Part shown: in pieces, positions 20,525 to 29,643 of the stretch
Numbering within the stretch: the first letter of the stretch is position 1
How the letters are laid out: each line of letters opens with the position of its first letter
Source of the DNA: Microbacterium sp.
GTDB taxonomy: Bacteria > Actinomycetota > Actinomycetes > Actinomycetales > Microbacteriaceae
DNA: 64,000 nt
Direction: 5' to 3'
Assembly: GCA_019510305.1 (NCBI GenBank)
Contig: JAEKKN010000038.1
Span: forward strand, 1-64,000
Made by a program: the position numbers and the translations under genes
The notes under the pieces: model-generated
Databases searched by the model: none
What the model saw: the letters and a program-made list of their open reading frames with translations, nothing else
What the model was told of the DNA's origin: nothing

Positions 20525-20838
20525 GATCTTCCTTCCGATGTGGTGCGGGGGTCGGCGAGGACGGCACGGGAGAGCGCGAGCGTGCGCCGTCCGTCGCGGT
20601 CGTCGAAGATGTCGTCGGGGAGCACGACGATCGGCATGGGAAGGACCTCGCGCAGATCCACGGCGCGCTCCTTCAGATGGGGGCCGACGAGGATGAGGTC
20701 GGCGCTGGATTCGGTGACCGATTGGAGGGTGCCGGCGGCCGTGTCCCAGTCGAGTCCTGCGGCCTCAGCCGCACGGCGCAGCCGCTGGGCGACGAACGTG
20801 CTCGACGCGCCCGCGCCGCAGATAACCAGGATCTTCAT
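20521..20838 (-). CDS. Small PTS IIB-like protein, first gene of the mannitol operon
   Basis: 105 residues resembling the lactose/cellobiose or ascorbate-type IIB fold. MKILVICGAGASSTF places the phospho-cysteine at residue 7 in a P-loop. No matching IIC is nearby, since MtlA carries its own IIB. It could be a leftover component, a regulator's phosphate partner, or part of a transporter encoded elsewhere. The ATG at 20838 has GGCGGAATCG upstream. It overlaps ptsH by 4 bases. Confidence 0.75.
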   Translation of the reverse strand: MKILVICGAGASSTFVAQRLRRAAEAAGLDWDTAAGTLQSVTESSADLILVGPHLKERAVDLREVLPMPIVVLPDDIFDDRDGRRTLALSRAVLADPRTTSEGRS

Positions 20839-20841
20839 CGA

Positions 20842-20928
20842 TTCCGCCTTCCTGAGAACAGTCTGGGAGCCAGGGAGCCGGATCGCCAACAGGAACATTT
20901 CCGCCCCTGCGGAATCTCGCCTTCCGCC
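20842..20928. promoter_or_regulatory. TTCCGC repeats between the PTS operon and its regulator
   Basis: TTCCGCC occurs at 20842, 20899 and 20922. The middle copy is half of a perfect palindrome, TTCCGC-CCCT-GCGGAA (20899-20914). The repeats fill the space between the divergent IIB and PRD-regulator genes and are candidate binding sites for that regulator. Confidence 0.4.
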
Positions 20929-21000
20929 CCCGCCGCCGCGGATCCTGACATCATGGAGACGCGGGACACAGGCGTCGCCCGCGCGGAGAGCGGGAGGCAC

Positions 21001-22920
21001 ATGTCGCGTCAGCGCCAGGATCAGCTCCTCGCCGCTCTGCTGCGTGAGGATGCGTGGGTGACGGCGTCGAGCCTGGCCGATCTGCTCGGGGTGACGCCGC
21101 GCAGCATCCGATCGTACGTGGTGTCGCTGAACGCCCGCGTTCCCGCAGGCGACGCAGTGGAGTCCGGTCCGGCCGGCTATCGGACGGGCCCGTCGGCCCG
21201 CGATGCGCTGCGGACGCGATCGGGCGAGAGCACGCCGCGCCACCGCCTGCACGCTGTCGTGCGGATGCTGCTCGACGACGCCGAGGGCATCAACGTGTAC
21301 GACGCCGCCGCGCGCCTGCACGTGAGCGAGGCCACGCTGGAGGCCGATCTCACGCGCGTTCGCGCCGTGCTCGAGGGCACCGGTCTCGTACTGGGGCGGG
21401 ATCGCGAGCAGGTGCGCCTGAGCGGCTCGGAGGAAGCCCGCCGCCGTCTGATCAGCCGCCTGGCGCACGACGAGTCGGTGACGGCGTCGTTCCATCCTGA
21501 GACGTTCCGCACCGCGTTGGTCGGCGACGCGGTGGACACCACGGCGGTGGCGCCGTTCAAGAAGGCGCTCGTGGAGGAGCTGAGCGGACTCGGCTACTAC
21601 GTCAACGAGCTGGCGATCTCCGACGTCCTGCTGCACATCGCGATCGCGGCCGATCGGGTCGCCGCGGGGCACGCGCTGTCGGAGGCTGACGCTCCCGCTC
21701 GGGAGGAGATCCCGCAGGTGGGCGCCGTGATCTCCCGTCTCGCCGGCGATCATTTCGGCGTGCGGCTGGGCGACGGGGACGTCGCCCACCTCGCCTCGCT
21801 GGTGCTCACCCGCGTGGTCGCCCCGGGCGACTCCACCACGAGAGACGCGGCACGCAGCGGGGTGGAGCCGCGCGTGGAAGCGGCGGTGCGGGCCGAACTC
21901 GAACGGGCGGCCGCGGAGTACCGGCTCGATCTGGTCGACGACTCCTTCGTGCTGCGGTTGTCGCTGCACATCCAGAACCTGCTGCGCCGTGCCGAGAGCC
22001 GGGCATTGTCGCGGAACCCGCTGACGCGGTCGCTCAAGTCGACCTACCCGATGATCTTCGAGGTCGCGGTGTCGATCGCCAGCGGACTGCACGACAGGCT
22101 CGGCTCGCCGATCCACGATGACGAGATCGCCTACATCGCGATGCACGTGGGCGGCCGTATCGAGCGCAGCCGCGCTGCCGCGTCGATCCTCACCGCGACG
22201 ATCGTCTGCCCGGGGTACTACGAGCTGCACGAGCTGCTTCGTTCGAGCGTCGACCGTTCACTCGGATCGGCCATCGAGGTCACGAGCGTCGTGACGAGCG
22301 TCGACCCCGACTGGTCATCTTTCGACACCGATCTCGTGCTCTCCACGATCGAGCCTGCGGATGACTCCGACCGCGTCGTGCGGATCCATCCGTTCTTCTC
22401 CGAGACCGACGCGGAGCGGGTGCAGCAGGCGGCCGCGCGACTGCGCAGGGCCCGCCGCCTGAATCGCCTCCGCGCCGAGCTGTCGCGGTATTTCGACGCC
22501 GAGGCCTTCCTGCATCCGCTGCCTGACGAGGGCGAAGAGAGCATCATCCGCCGTCTCGGCGACCTGCTCGTGCGGCGCGGGCTGATCGGCGAGGACTACG
22601 TCGAGAACACGACCGTGCGCGAGCGGATGTCGTCCACCGCCTTCACCGACGCCCTCGCCGTGCCGCACGCCCTCCAGATGACCGCCACTCGCACCGCGAT
22701 CGCGATCGGCGTGGCCGAGGGATCGGTCGGGTGGGGCGATGGACGCGTGCAGGTGGTCGCTCTCGCCGCGTTCAGCGAGAGCGACCGGGCCGCGTTCCAG
22801 ACGGTGTTCGAGCAGCTCGTCGAGGTGTTCAGCGAGCGCGACAGCGTGCAGCGCATCGTGCGCCGTGGAACGACCTTCGAGGCGTTCCTCGACGAACTCG
22901 TCGCCGTGATCGACGGCTGA
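21001..22920 (+). CDS. PRD-containing PTS-controlled transcriptional regulator (MtlR-like)
   Basis: Likely activator of the divergent PTS-mannitol operon. The 639-residue protein shows an N-terminal winged helix (LLAALLREDAWVTASSLADLLG), a second HTH-like region, two PRD domains (histidines in VLLHIAIAADR and EIAYIAMHVGGRIER), a IIB-like segment, and a C-terminal EIIA_2 domain with ALAVPHA as phosphohistidine site. This is the MtlR/LicR plan, where phosphorylation by HPr and EII proteins sets activity. ATG 21001 has GGGAGG upstream. ATG 20953, preceded by GATCCT-N6, is a plausible longer start. Its stop directly abuts the stop of the second HPr gene. Confidence 0.85.
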   Translation: MSRQRQDQLLAALLREDAWVTASSLADLLGVTPRSIRSYVVSLNARVPAGDAVESGPAGYRTGPSARDALRTRSGESTPRHRLHAVVRMLLDDAEGINVYDAAARLHVSEATLEADLTRVRAVLEGTGLVLGRDREQVRLSGSEEARRRLISRLAHDESVTASFHPETFRTALVGDAVDTTAVAPFKKALVEELSGLGYYVNELAISDVLLHIAIAADRVAAGHALSEADAPAREEIPQVGAVISRLAGDHFGVRLGDGDVAHLASLVLTRVVAPGDSTTRDAARSGVEPRVEAAVRAELERAAAEYRLDLVDDSFVLRLSLHIQNLLRRAESRALSRNPLTRSLKSTYPMIFEVAVSIASGLHDRLGSPIHDDEIAYIAMHVGGRIERSRAAASILTATIVCPGYYELHELLRSSVDRSLGSAIEVTSVVTSVDPDWSSFDTDLVLSTIEPADDSDRVVRIHPFFSETDAERVQQAAARLRRARRLNRLRAELSRYFDAEAFLHPLPDEGEESIIRRLGDLLVRRGLIGEDYVENTTVRERMSSTAFTDALAVPHALQMTATRTAIAIGVAEGSVGWGDGRVQVVALAAFSESDRAAFQTVFEQLVEVFSERDSVQRIVRRGTTFEAFLDELVAVIDG

Positions 22921-23184
22921 TCAGCCCTTCGGGTCGAGCACGGCCGCGAGCTCATCGAGCAGTGAGGCGGATGCCGGCGCATCCGCCGTCTCCAGCGTCA
23001 CCACGTCACCCTCGGCGAGGTCGAGCATCATCACGGCGAGCACACTGCGGAGATCAGCCTCCGCACCCGTCTCCTTGCGTACGACGACCGGCCCGTCGTG
23101 GGCCATGGCGAGGCGGACGAGCTCCGCGACGGGTCGCGCGTGACCTCCGTTGAGAGCGGTGATCCGGACCCGCCGCGTCGCCAT
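22921..23184 (-). CDS. Second HPr-like phosphocarrier
   Basis: 87 residues with the HPr fold. GGHARPV keeps the phosphohistidine (residue 15) but replaces the usual GLHARPA, and RSVLAVMMLD matches the helix-2 region with its serine. It is clearly diverged from the operon HPr at 20246-20524. It is tail to tail with the PRD regulator with no bases between the stops. It may serve a different EII set or regulate the PRD protein; this is inference. Confidence 0.8.
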   Translation of the reverse strand: MATRRVRITALNGGHARPVAELVRLAMAHDGPVVVRKETGAEADLRSVLAVMMLDLAEGDVVTLETADAPASASLLDELAAVLDPKG

Positions 23185-23195
23185 GTCCGCCTCGC

Positions 23196-24866
23196 TCAGG
23201 AGCGCTCCTCGAGCAGCGTGCGCACGCCTGCTTCGAGGTCGGCGACGGTCTGCGTCGCGCCTTGGGCGGAGTCGGCCTTCGCGTCGATGTAGACCTTCAG
23301 CTTGGGTTCGGTGCCGCTCGGCCGCACGATCACCCGGGATCCGTCCGCCAAGCGGTAGCGCAGCACGTCACCGGACGGCACGCCCGCGGGGGCGTGGAGG
23401 AGGTCTTCCGCCGAGACGACCGCGTGCGTGCCGATGTGCGCGGGGGGCAGCGTGCGCAACGACAGCATGACCCGGCCGATGATCGACAGATCATCGACGC
23501 GGATCGAGACCTGACCGCTCGCGAAATGGCCGTAGACCTCGCCGAGTTCGGCGAGCAGGTCGGTGAGTCCGACACCCCGCTCGCGGGCCTCGGCAGCAAG
23601 GCCGAGGATCGCGACGGCGGCGGAGATGCCGTCCTTGTCTCGTACGGTGCCGGGGTTCACGAGGTACCCGAGAGCCTCTTCGAAGCCGAACACCATGCCC
23701 GGTGCGCGGGAGATCCATTTGAAGCCGGTCAGGGTCTCGTGGAAGTCGAGACCGTGGTGTGCGGCGATCGCGCCGAGGCCGGGGGAGGACACGAGCGAGC
23801 ATGCCAGGGACGCGCCGGGTGTTCCCTCTGCAGCGCGTGCGGCTCGCGCGCCCAGCAGCAGGCCCACCTCGTTGCCGGTCAGTCGTCGCCAGCCGCCCTC
23901 GACGCTCTTGTCGGGGACGGCGACGGCGAGCCGATCGGCGTCGGGGTCGTTGGCGAGGATGAAATCGGCCTGCACTCGGCGGGCTCTCGCGAACGCGAGG
24001 TCCATGGCGCCGGGTTCTTCAGGGTTCGGGAACGACACGGTGCGGAACGTCGCGTCGGGGTTGAGCTGTTCGTCCACCACGAGAGGCTGGGGATAGCCCG
24101 CGGCGCTCACGATCCGAGAGAACGTCTCCCATCCGACCCCGTGCATCGCGGTGTAGACCCAGCGGAGTCCGCCCGCAGCCTCCGGGGCAGGAGCGACGGC
24201 TGCTGTGGCCGAGACATAGGCCTCGACGACATCGTCACCCGCCGTCTCGTACGCCGTCGAACGCGGCAGAACCGTGATGTCGCCGGCATCTGCCACCCGC
24301 TGGATGTGCGCGGCGATCTCGGCATCCGCCGGAGCGACGATCTGCGAACCGTCGTCGGCGCCGCCCAGATAGACCTTGTAGCCGTTGTCGTTCGGCGGGT
24401 TGTGGCTGGCCGTGACCATGACTCCGGCGTCGGCGCCCAGATGGCGCACCGCGAAGGCGAGCACCGGCGTCGGCAGCAGACGGGGGAGGAGGATGGCCCG
24501 CAGGCCCGCACCCGCGAACAGCTCAGCGGAGTCGATCGCGAACACGCGGGAGTTGCGTCGGCCGTCGTAGCCGATGACGACGGTGGGGGTGCGGCCGTCG
24601 GCCTTCTCACGCAGGTAGGCGGCGAAGCCGGCAGCGGCCTGCGACACCAGCACCCGGTTCATCCGGTTGCTCCCCGCTCCGAGTTCTCCGCGCAGGCCCG
24701 CTGTGCCGAAGGCGAGACGCGCGCCGAAACGGTCGGAGAGGTCGGCCGTCGCCGCGTCGTCGCCCGCGGCGACCCTCGTGATGAGTCCGGCCAGCTCGTC
24801 GCGGGTCTGGTGATCGGGATCCTGCCGCAGCCAGGCGCGGGCGGTGGCGAGAAGCGCGTCGCTCAC
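23196..24866 (-). CDS. Phosphosugar mutase (phosphoglucomutase/phosphomannomutase family)
   Basis: 556-residue alpha-D-phosphohexomutase. It has TASHNPP with the catalytic serine at residue 154, the metal-binding DPDADR, the sugar-binding GFEEALGY, and the phosphate-binding RPSGTEPK. The GTG start overlaps the PNP stop (GTGA), so it is coupled to purine nucleoside phosphorylase. That pairing suggests a phosphopentomutase role on (deoxy)ribose-1-phosphate, as reported for some PGM2-like members, though glucose or mannose phosphates remain possible. Confidence 0.88.
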   Translation of the reverse strand: MSDALLATARAWLRQDPDHQTRDELAGLITRVAAGDDAATADLSDRFGARLAFGTAGLRGELGAGSNRMNRVLVSQAAAGFAAYLREKADGRTPTVVIGYDGRRNSRVFAIDSAELFAGAGLRAILLPRLLPTPVLAFAVRHLGADAGVMVTASHNPPNDNGYKVYLGGADDGSQIVAPADAEIAAHIQRVADAGDITVLPRSTAYETAGDDVVEAYVSATAAVAPAPEAAGGLRWVYTAMHGVGWETFSRIVSAAGYPQPLVVDEQLNPDATFRTVSFPNPEEPGAMDLAFARARRVQADFILANDPDADRLAVAVPDKSVEGGWRRLTGNEVGLLLGARAARAAEGTPGASLACSLVSSPGLGAIAAHHGLDFHETLTGFKWISRAPGMVFGFEEALGYLVNPGTVRDKDGISAAVAILGLAAEARERGVGLTDLLAELGEVYGHFASGQVSIRVDDLSIIGRVMLSLRTLPPAHIGTHAVVSAEDLLHAPAGVPSGDVLRYRLADGSRVIVRPSGTEPKLKVYIDAKADSAQGATQTVADLEAGVRTLLEERS

Positions 24867-25696
24867 AGCGCCTCGATGACGCGGGCGAGCAGCTTCGTGA
24901 TCACCGGTTCGGCGAGCTGTCCGGCTTCGATGACCTCGGCGTGGCTGAGCGGGGTCTGCTGGATGCCGGCCGCGAGGTTGGTGATGAGAGAGAAGCCGAG
25001 GATCTCCATACCGGCCTCTCGTGCCGCGATCGCTTCCAGCGCGGTCGACATGCCGACGATGTGGCCGCCGATGGCCTTCGCCATCTGCACTTCTGCGGGT
25101 GTCTCGTAGTGCGGACCGCGGAACTGCGTGTAGACGCCTTCGTCGAGCGTGGGATCGATCGTGCGCGCGACGTCGCGCAGGCGCTTCGAGTACAGATCCG
25201 TCAGGTCGATGAACGTCGCGCCCTCGAGCGGAGAGTCGGCGGTGAGGTTGATGTGGTCGCTGATCAGCACCGGCTGGCCGGGCTTCCAGGTCTCGCGGAT
25301 GCCGCCGGCCCCGTTCGTGAGGACCATGATCGAGGCGCCGGTGGCGGCCGCGGTGCGGACCGAGTGCACGACGCGGCGGACGCCGTGATCTTCGTAGTAG
25401 TGGGTGCGGGCGCCGATCACGAGCACGTGCTTGCCGTCAGGGGTGCGGATGCTGCGGAGCGTGCCGACGTGTCCTTCGAGGGCCGGTTTGGAGAAACCGG
25501 TGACGTCGGTGGCCGGGATGGTCGCGACGGTCTCGCCGATGATGTCTGCCGCCTTGCCCCAGCCGCTGCCGAGGGTGAGGGCGATGTCGTGCTTCTCGAC
25601 GCCGGAGAGCCGTGCGATATCGGCCGCGGCGGCGGCGGCGACCTCGAACGGGTTCGCGGACGGGTCATCGAGAGGGTTGCTGTGCGTTTCGGGCAT
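24863..25696 (-). CDS. Purine nucleoside phosphorylase (trimeric type)
   Basis: Cleaves inosine, guanosine and their deoxy forms with phosphate. The 277-residue PNP-I protein has LGSGWG for phosphate, GARTHYYEDHG, the NGAGGI segment, QFRGPHYETPAE with the phosphate/ribose contacts, and GMSTALEAIAAREAGM, followed by ITNLAAGI in the base site. A TAGAGT box lies 6 bases before the ATG. It completes the salvage route begun by add. Confidence 0.94.
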   Translation of the reverse strand: MPETHSNPLDDPSANPFEVAAAAAADIARLSGVEKHDIALTLGSGWGKAADIIGETVATIPATDVTGFSKPALEGHVGTLRSIRTPDGKHVLVIGARTHYYEDHGVRRVVHSVRTAAATGASIMVLTNGAGGIRETWKPGQPVLISDHINLTADSPLEGATFIDLTDLYSKRLRDVARTIDPTLDEGVYTQFRGPHYETPAEVQMAKAIGGHIVGMSTALEAIAAREAGMEILGFSLITNLAAGIQQTPLSHAEVIEAGQLAEPVITKLLARVIEAL

Positions 25697-25702
25697 GGGT
25701 CC

Positions 25703-25708
25703 ACTCTA
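25703..25708 (-). promoter_or_regulatory. Leaderless-type -10 box before PNP
   Basis: Minus-strand TAGAGT, then 6 bases, then ATG 25696. No ribosome site is present between them. Confidence 0.5.
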
Positions 25709-25753
25709 TGAACGTGACGGCTCACCCGCCAGGATTGCGGAAGAATGGAAGGC

Positions 25754-27196
25754 ATGTCTTTCACCCCTTTTGAGCGCACACAGCGCGTCGCCGTCCTCGG
25801 CGGCGGTCCCGGCGGTTACGAAGCGGCCCTCGCGGCCGCGCAGCTCGGGGCAGAGGTGACGCTGGTCGAGCGCGTCGGCATCGGCGGTTCTGCGGTTCTC
25901 ACCGATGTGGTGCCGTCGAAGAGCCTGATCGCCACGGCCGACGCGGCTGTCGCGATCGCCGAGGCCAGCGACCTGGGAGTGCAGTTCTATGCCAAGGGGG
26001 AGAACGGCAAGCCGCTCAAGCCCGAGATCGCGATCAACCTCGCAGCGGTGAACAAGCGGCTGATCGCTCTGGCCGGTCAGCAGTCCGAAGACATGCGCGC
26101 CGCCCTGCTCGAAGCCGGAGTGCGAGTTCTGCCCGGACACGGGCGCCTCGAGGGGACCAACGCGATCGTCGTGTCGACCGGCGTCGACGGCACCGACTTC
26201 GACCGCATCGAGGCCGACACCATCGTCGTCGCCGTCGGAGCGTCGCCGCGCGAACTCGATTCTGCCAAGCCCGACGGCAAGCGCATCCTGACCTGGACCC
26301 AGCTGTACGACATGAAGGCGCTGCCCGAGCACCTGATCGTCGTCGGCTCCGGCGTCACCGGCGCCGAGTTCGCCTCCGCCTACATGAACCTCGGCGCCAA
26401 GGTCACGCTGATCTCCAGCCGCGAGCAGGTGCTGCCGGGCTCCGACCAGGATGCTGCCCGGGTGCTGGAGAAGGTGTTCAAGCGCGGCGGCATGCAGGTG
26501 CTCTCGAAGTCGCGCGCCGACAAGGTCGAGGTCACGAAGGACGGCGTCACCGCGACCCTGTCCGACGGCACGACCGTCGACGGCTCGCACTGTCTGATGG
26601 CAGTCGGATCGATCCCGAACACGGCGGACATCGGTCTTCAGGATGCAGGCGTCGAACTCACCGAGTCGGGGCACATCCGCGTCAACAAGGTCGCCAGGAC
26701 CTCGGTGCCGAACATCTATGCGGTCGGCGACTGCACGAACTTCTTCCCGCTGGCGTCCGTCGCGTCCATGCAGGGGCGCACGGCCGTCTTCCACGCGCTG
26801 GGCGACATCGTGATCCCGCTCGAGCTGCGCAAGATCACCTCGAACATCTTCACGGCTCCCGAGATCGCGACGGTCGGCTTCAGCGAGCAGGACGTGGAAG
26901 ACGGCATCGCCGACGGTCTCGTCTACAAGCTCCCGCTGGCGGCGAACCCCCGCGCGAAGATGATGGGCATCAAGGACGGGTTCGTGAAGCTGATCGCCCG
27001 CAAGGGCTCCGGCACGGTGATCGGCGGCGTGATCGTGGCGCCGAAGGCTTCCGAGCTGATCTACCCGATCGCGGTCGCCGTCGAGCGTCGGCTGACCGTC
27101 GATCAGGTGTCTCGTGTGTTCGCCGCATACCCGTCGCTGTCGTCGAGCATCACCGACGCCTCCCGAGCGATGCACAAGGTGAACATCGTCAGCTGA
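25754..27196 (+). CDS. LpdA-type NAD(P)H-quinone oxidoreductase
   Basis: FAD-dependent pyridine nucleotide-disulfide oxidoreductase family member, about 480 residues. It has the FAD motif GGGPGG, the NAD motif GSGVTGAEFASAY, and NIYAVGDCT. The redox CxxxxC of true dihydrolipoamide dehydrogenases is absent (GGSAVLTDVVPSKS sits there), as in mycobacterial LpdA (Rv3303c), a quinone reductase. ATG 25745 is an alternative start, 9 bases after CAGGAT; 25754 was chosen for the usual N-terminal length. VanZ follows after one base. Confidence 0.85.
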   Translation: MSFTPFERTQRVAVLGGGPGGYEAALAAAQLGAEVTLVERVGIGGSAVLTDVVPSKSLIATADAAVAIAEASDLGVQFYAKGENGKPLKPEIAINLAAVNKRLIALAGQQSEDMRAALLEAGVRVLPGHGRLEGTNAIVVSTGVDGTDFDRIEADTIVVAVGASPRELDSAKPDGKRILTWTQLYDMKALPEHLIVVGSGVTGAEFASAYMNLGAKVTLISSREQVLPGSDQDAARVLEKVFKRGGMQVLSKSRADKVEVTKDGVTATLSDGTTVDGSHCLMAVGSIPNTADIGLQDAGVELTESGHIRVNKVARTSVPNIYAVGDCTNFFPLASVASMQGRTAVFHALGDIVIPLELRKITSNIFTAPEIATVGFSEQDVEDGIADGLVYKLPLAANPRAKMMGIKDGFVKLIARKGSGTVIGGVIVAPKASELIYPIAVAVERRLTVDQVSRVFAAYPSLSSSITDASRAMHKVNIVS

Positions 27197-27197
27197 G

Positions 27198-27749
27198 ATG
27201 AGGCCGTATCTTCCCGCGCTGCCGGTTCTCGCGCCCCTCGCCGTCATCGCGATCGTCGTGCTGCTCGTGCGACTGCATCGCCGGACCGAGCTGACGCTGC
27301 CGCGCGCCATCGTGGTGATCGTCGGGTGCGTGTACACGGCAGGCCTTGTCGGATACACCCTGTTCCCCATCCCGCTGGCGCCCGAGAGCGACCCGCCCGA
27401 GTGGTCGGTCTGGATCAACCTCGTGCCGTTCGCCGATCTCCTCGACGACCCCTCGGGCCTACTCCTCAACGCGCTGCTCTTCGCTCCGCTCGGGTTTCTG
27501 ATGCCGCTGGTGCGGAGGATCACCTCGGTCTGGCAGGTGCTGCTGCATGGACTGCTCGCGAGCCTCGCCATCGAGATCGCGCAGTTCGTCGCCGATCTCG
27601 CCGTCGGGCTTCGACGCGTGGCCGACATCGACGATCTGATCGCGAACACCGTGGGCGCACTGATCGGATACGGGCTGTTCCTGCTGCTCACCTGCCACCG
27701 GGGTCTGCGCCGTATCGCCGAGCGCAGTTCCCTGCATCCGGCATCCTGA
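27198..27749 (+). CDS. VanZ-like membrane protein
   Basis: 183 residues with about five hydrophobic segments and the VanZ-domain features INLVPF, NALLFAPLGF and DIDDLIANTVGALIGYGL. VanZ proteins are associated with teicoplanin tolerance in enterococci, but most chromosomal members have no tested function. The ATG begins one base after the lpdA-like stop, so it is probably co-transcribed. A perfect terminator hairpin follows. Confidence 0.8.
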   Translation: MRPYLPALPVLAPLAVIAIVVLLVRLHRRTELTLPRAIVVIVGCVYTAGLVGYTLFPIPLAPESDPPEWSVWINLVPFADLLDDPSGLLLNALLFAPLGFLMPLVRRITSVWQVLLHGLLASLAIEIAQFVADLAVGLRRVADIDDLIANTVGALIGYGLFLLLTCHRGLRRIAERSSLHPAS

Positions 27750-27752
27750 CAG

Positions 27753-27790
27753 ACGACGAGGGCCCCACCGCGCGGTGGGGCCCTCGTCGT
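27753..27790. terminator. Bidirectional terminator between VanZ and the acyl-CoA carboxylase alpha gene
   Basis: An 18-bp perfect inverted repeat (27753-27770 with 27773-27790, core GGGCCCCACCG / CGGTGGGGCCC) separated by two bases lies between the convergent genes. Confidence 0.85.
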
Positions 27791-27802
27791 AACTCGCTGA
27801 GA

Positions 27803-29566
27803 TCAGCTGATGGTGAGCAGCTGATGTCCCGCTGACACGGTGGTTCCCGCATCCGCGCTGATGTTGCCGACGACGCCGTCCTTGTGCGCCTGCAGCGGCT
27901 GCTCCATCTTCATGGCCTCGAGCACGACGACGAGATCTCCCTTGACGACCTGCTGGCCGTCTTCGACCGCGATCTTCACGACGGTGGCCTGCATGGGCGA
28001 CTTCACCGCATCGCCGGACGCGCCGGCGCCCACTGTGGTGGCGTGGCTGCGGCGCGACGGCGGCACGGCGGCCGGGCGGCCCGCGGCGCTGACCGATGCG
28101 GCCACGCGGTCGGGCAGGCTGACCTCGAGCCGCTTGCCGCCGACCTCGACGACCACCGTGTGGCGCCCCGCGGCCTCAGCAGGTGATTCCAGCTCGCCGT
28201 CCCACGCGGGGATGTCGTTCACGAACTCGGTCTCGATCCAGCGCGTGAAGATGCCGAACTCGCCGTTCTCTGCCGTGAATGCCGGGTCTCGCACGACCTT
28301 GCGGTGGAACGGCAGCACGGTCGGCATGCCCGACACCTCGAACTCGTCGAGCGCCCGGCGGGAGCGCTCCAGCGCCTCGGCACGGTCCTTGCCGGTCACG
28401 ATGATCTTCGCGAGCAACGAGTCGAACGCGCCCGAGACCGAGTCGCCGGCCGTGACGCCGGAGTCGAGACGGATGCCGGGGCCCCCGAAGGTCTTGAAGA
28501 CGTGGATAGGACCCGGCTGGGGGAGGAAGCCGCGACCCGGGTCTTCGCCGTTGATGCGGAACTCGATCGAGTGCCCCTGGGGCTCCGGGTCGGCGTAGTC
28601 GATGACTCCGCCGGCGGCGATGCGGAACTGCTCGCGCACGAGGTCGATGCCGGTGACCTCTTCCGACACCGGATGCTCGACCTGCAGACGGGTGTTCACC
28701 TCGAGGAACGACACGGTGCCATCCGCGCCGATGAGGAACTCGCACGTGCCGGCGCCGACGTAGCCGACCTCTTTCAGGATGGCCTTCGACGCCTCGTACA
28801 GCTGGCGGTTCTGCTCCTCGGTGAGGAAGGGCGCAGGGGCCTCCTCGACGAGCTTCTGGTGGCGCCGCTGCAGGGAGCAGTCGCGCGTGGAGATGACGAC
28901 GACGTTGCCCTCGGCGTCGGCGAGGCACTGGGTCTCGACGTGGCGCGGCTTGTCGAGGTACTTCTCCACGAAGCATTCGCCGCGCCCGAAGGCGGTCACC
29001 GCTTCGCGCGTCGCCGATTCGAAGAGCTCGGCGACCTCGTCGAGCTCGCGGGCGACCTTGAGGCCGCGTCCGCCGCCGCCGTATGCCGCCTTGATCGCGA
29101 TGGGCAGACCATGCTCCTTCGCGAAGGCGATGACCTCGTCCGCCCCGTTCACGGGCCCGGGCGTGCCGGGGGCGAGAGGAGCCCCCACCTTCTCGGCGAC
29201 GTGACGCGCGGTCACCTTGTCGCCCAGCGCCTCGATGGCCTCGGGCGATGGGCCGATCCACGTCATGCCGGCGCCGATCACGGCGCGGGCGAATTCGGCG
29301 TTCTCCGCGAGGAAGCCGTAACCGGGGTGCACGGCATCCGCCCCGGCGCGACGTGCCACCGACAGGATCTTCTCGATCTGCAGGTAGGTCTCGGCGCTGG
29401 TCGTACCGCCCAGGGCGTAGGCCTCGTCGGCGAGGCGGGCGTGCATCGCATCCCTGTCCTGGTCGGCGTAGACGGCGACCGAGGCGATGCCCGAATCACG
29501 GGCGGCGCGGATGATGCGGACGGCGATCTCGCCCCGGTTGGCGATAAGAACCTTCTCGATGGGCAT
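27803..29566 (-). CDS. Acyl-CoA carboxylase alpha subunit (biotin carboxylase plus biotin carrier)
   Basis: Carboxylates its own biotin with ATP and bicarbonate, supplying acetyl/propionyl-CoA carboxylation for fatty acid synthesis. 587 residues: biotin carboxylase domain first ([13 protein letters not shown]-grasp [22 protein letters not shown]), an Ala/Pro/Arg linker near 490-515, then a biotinyl domain with EAMKMEQ, biotinyl-lysine K553. This is the AccA3-type fused arrangement. TAGGCT-N7 precedes the ATG. Beta and epsilon partners are at 36401 and 36177. Confidence 0.95.
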   Translation of the reverse strand: MPIEKVLIANRGEIAVRIIRAARDSGIASVAVYADQDRDAMHARLADEAYALGGTTSAETYLQIEKILSVARRAGADAVHPGYGFLAENAEFARAVIGAGMTWIGPSPEAIEALGDKVTARHVAEKVGAPLAPGTPGPVNGADEVIAFAKEHGLPIAIKAAYGGGGRGLKVARELDEVAELFESATREAVTAFGRGECFVEKYLDKPRHVETQCLADAEGNVVVISTRDCSLQRRHQKLVEEAPAPFLTEEQNRQLYEASKAILKEVGYVGAGTCEFLIGADGTVSFLEVNTRLQVEHPVSEEVTGIDLVREQFRIAAGGVIDYADPEPQGHSIEFRINGEDPGRGFLPQPGPIHVFKTFGGPGIRLDSGVTAGDSVSGAFDSLLAKIIVTGKDRAEALERSRRALDEFEVSGMPTVLPFHRKVVRDPAFTAENGEFGIFTRWIETEFVNDIPAWDGELESPAEAAGRHTVVVEVGGKRLEVSLPDRVAASVSAAGRPAAVPPSRRSHATTVGAGASGDAVKSPMQATVVKIAVEDGQQVVKGDLVVVLEAMKMEQPLQAHKDGVVGNISADAGTTVSAGHQLLTIS

Positions 29567-29573
29567 GAGTGTC

Positions 29574-29579
29574 AGCCTA
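29574..29579 (-). promoter_or_regulatory. Leaderless-type -10 box before the carboxylase alpha gene
   Basis: Minus-strand TAGGCT, then 7 bases, then ATG 29566. No ribosome site is present. Confidence 0.5.
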
Positions 29580-29643
29580 TCGAGAACGCTCCCGATCTAT
29601 TTGACGACTCTCCACAAGAAACATCGGGAAACGTGTCGGGAGC

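Noticed and set aside
23262..25109. 615-codon plus-strand ORF opposite the phosphosugar mutase
   Set aside because: Antisense of two genes with complete catalytic motifs; no domain in its own translation.
25706..27691. 661-codon minus-strand ORF opposite the LpdA-like gene
   Set aside because: Antisense shadow with no recognisable motif.
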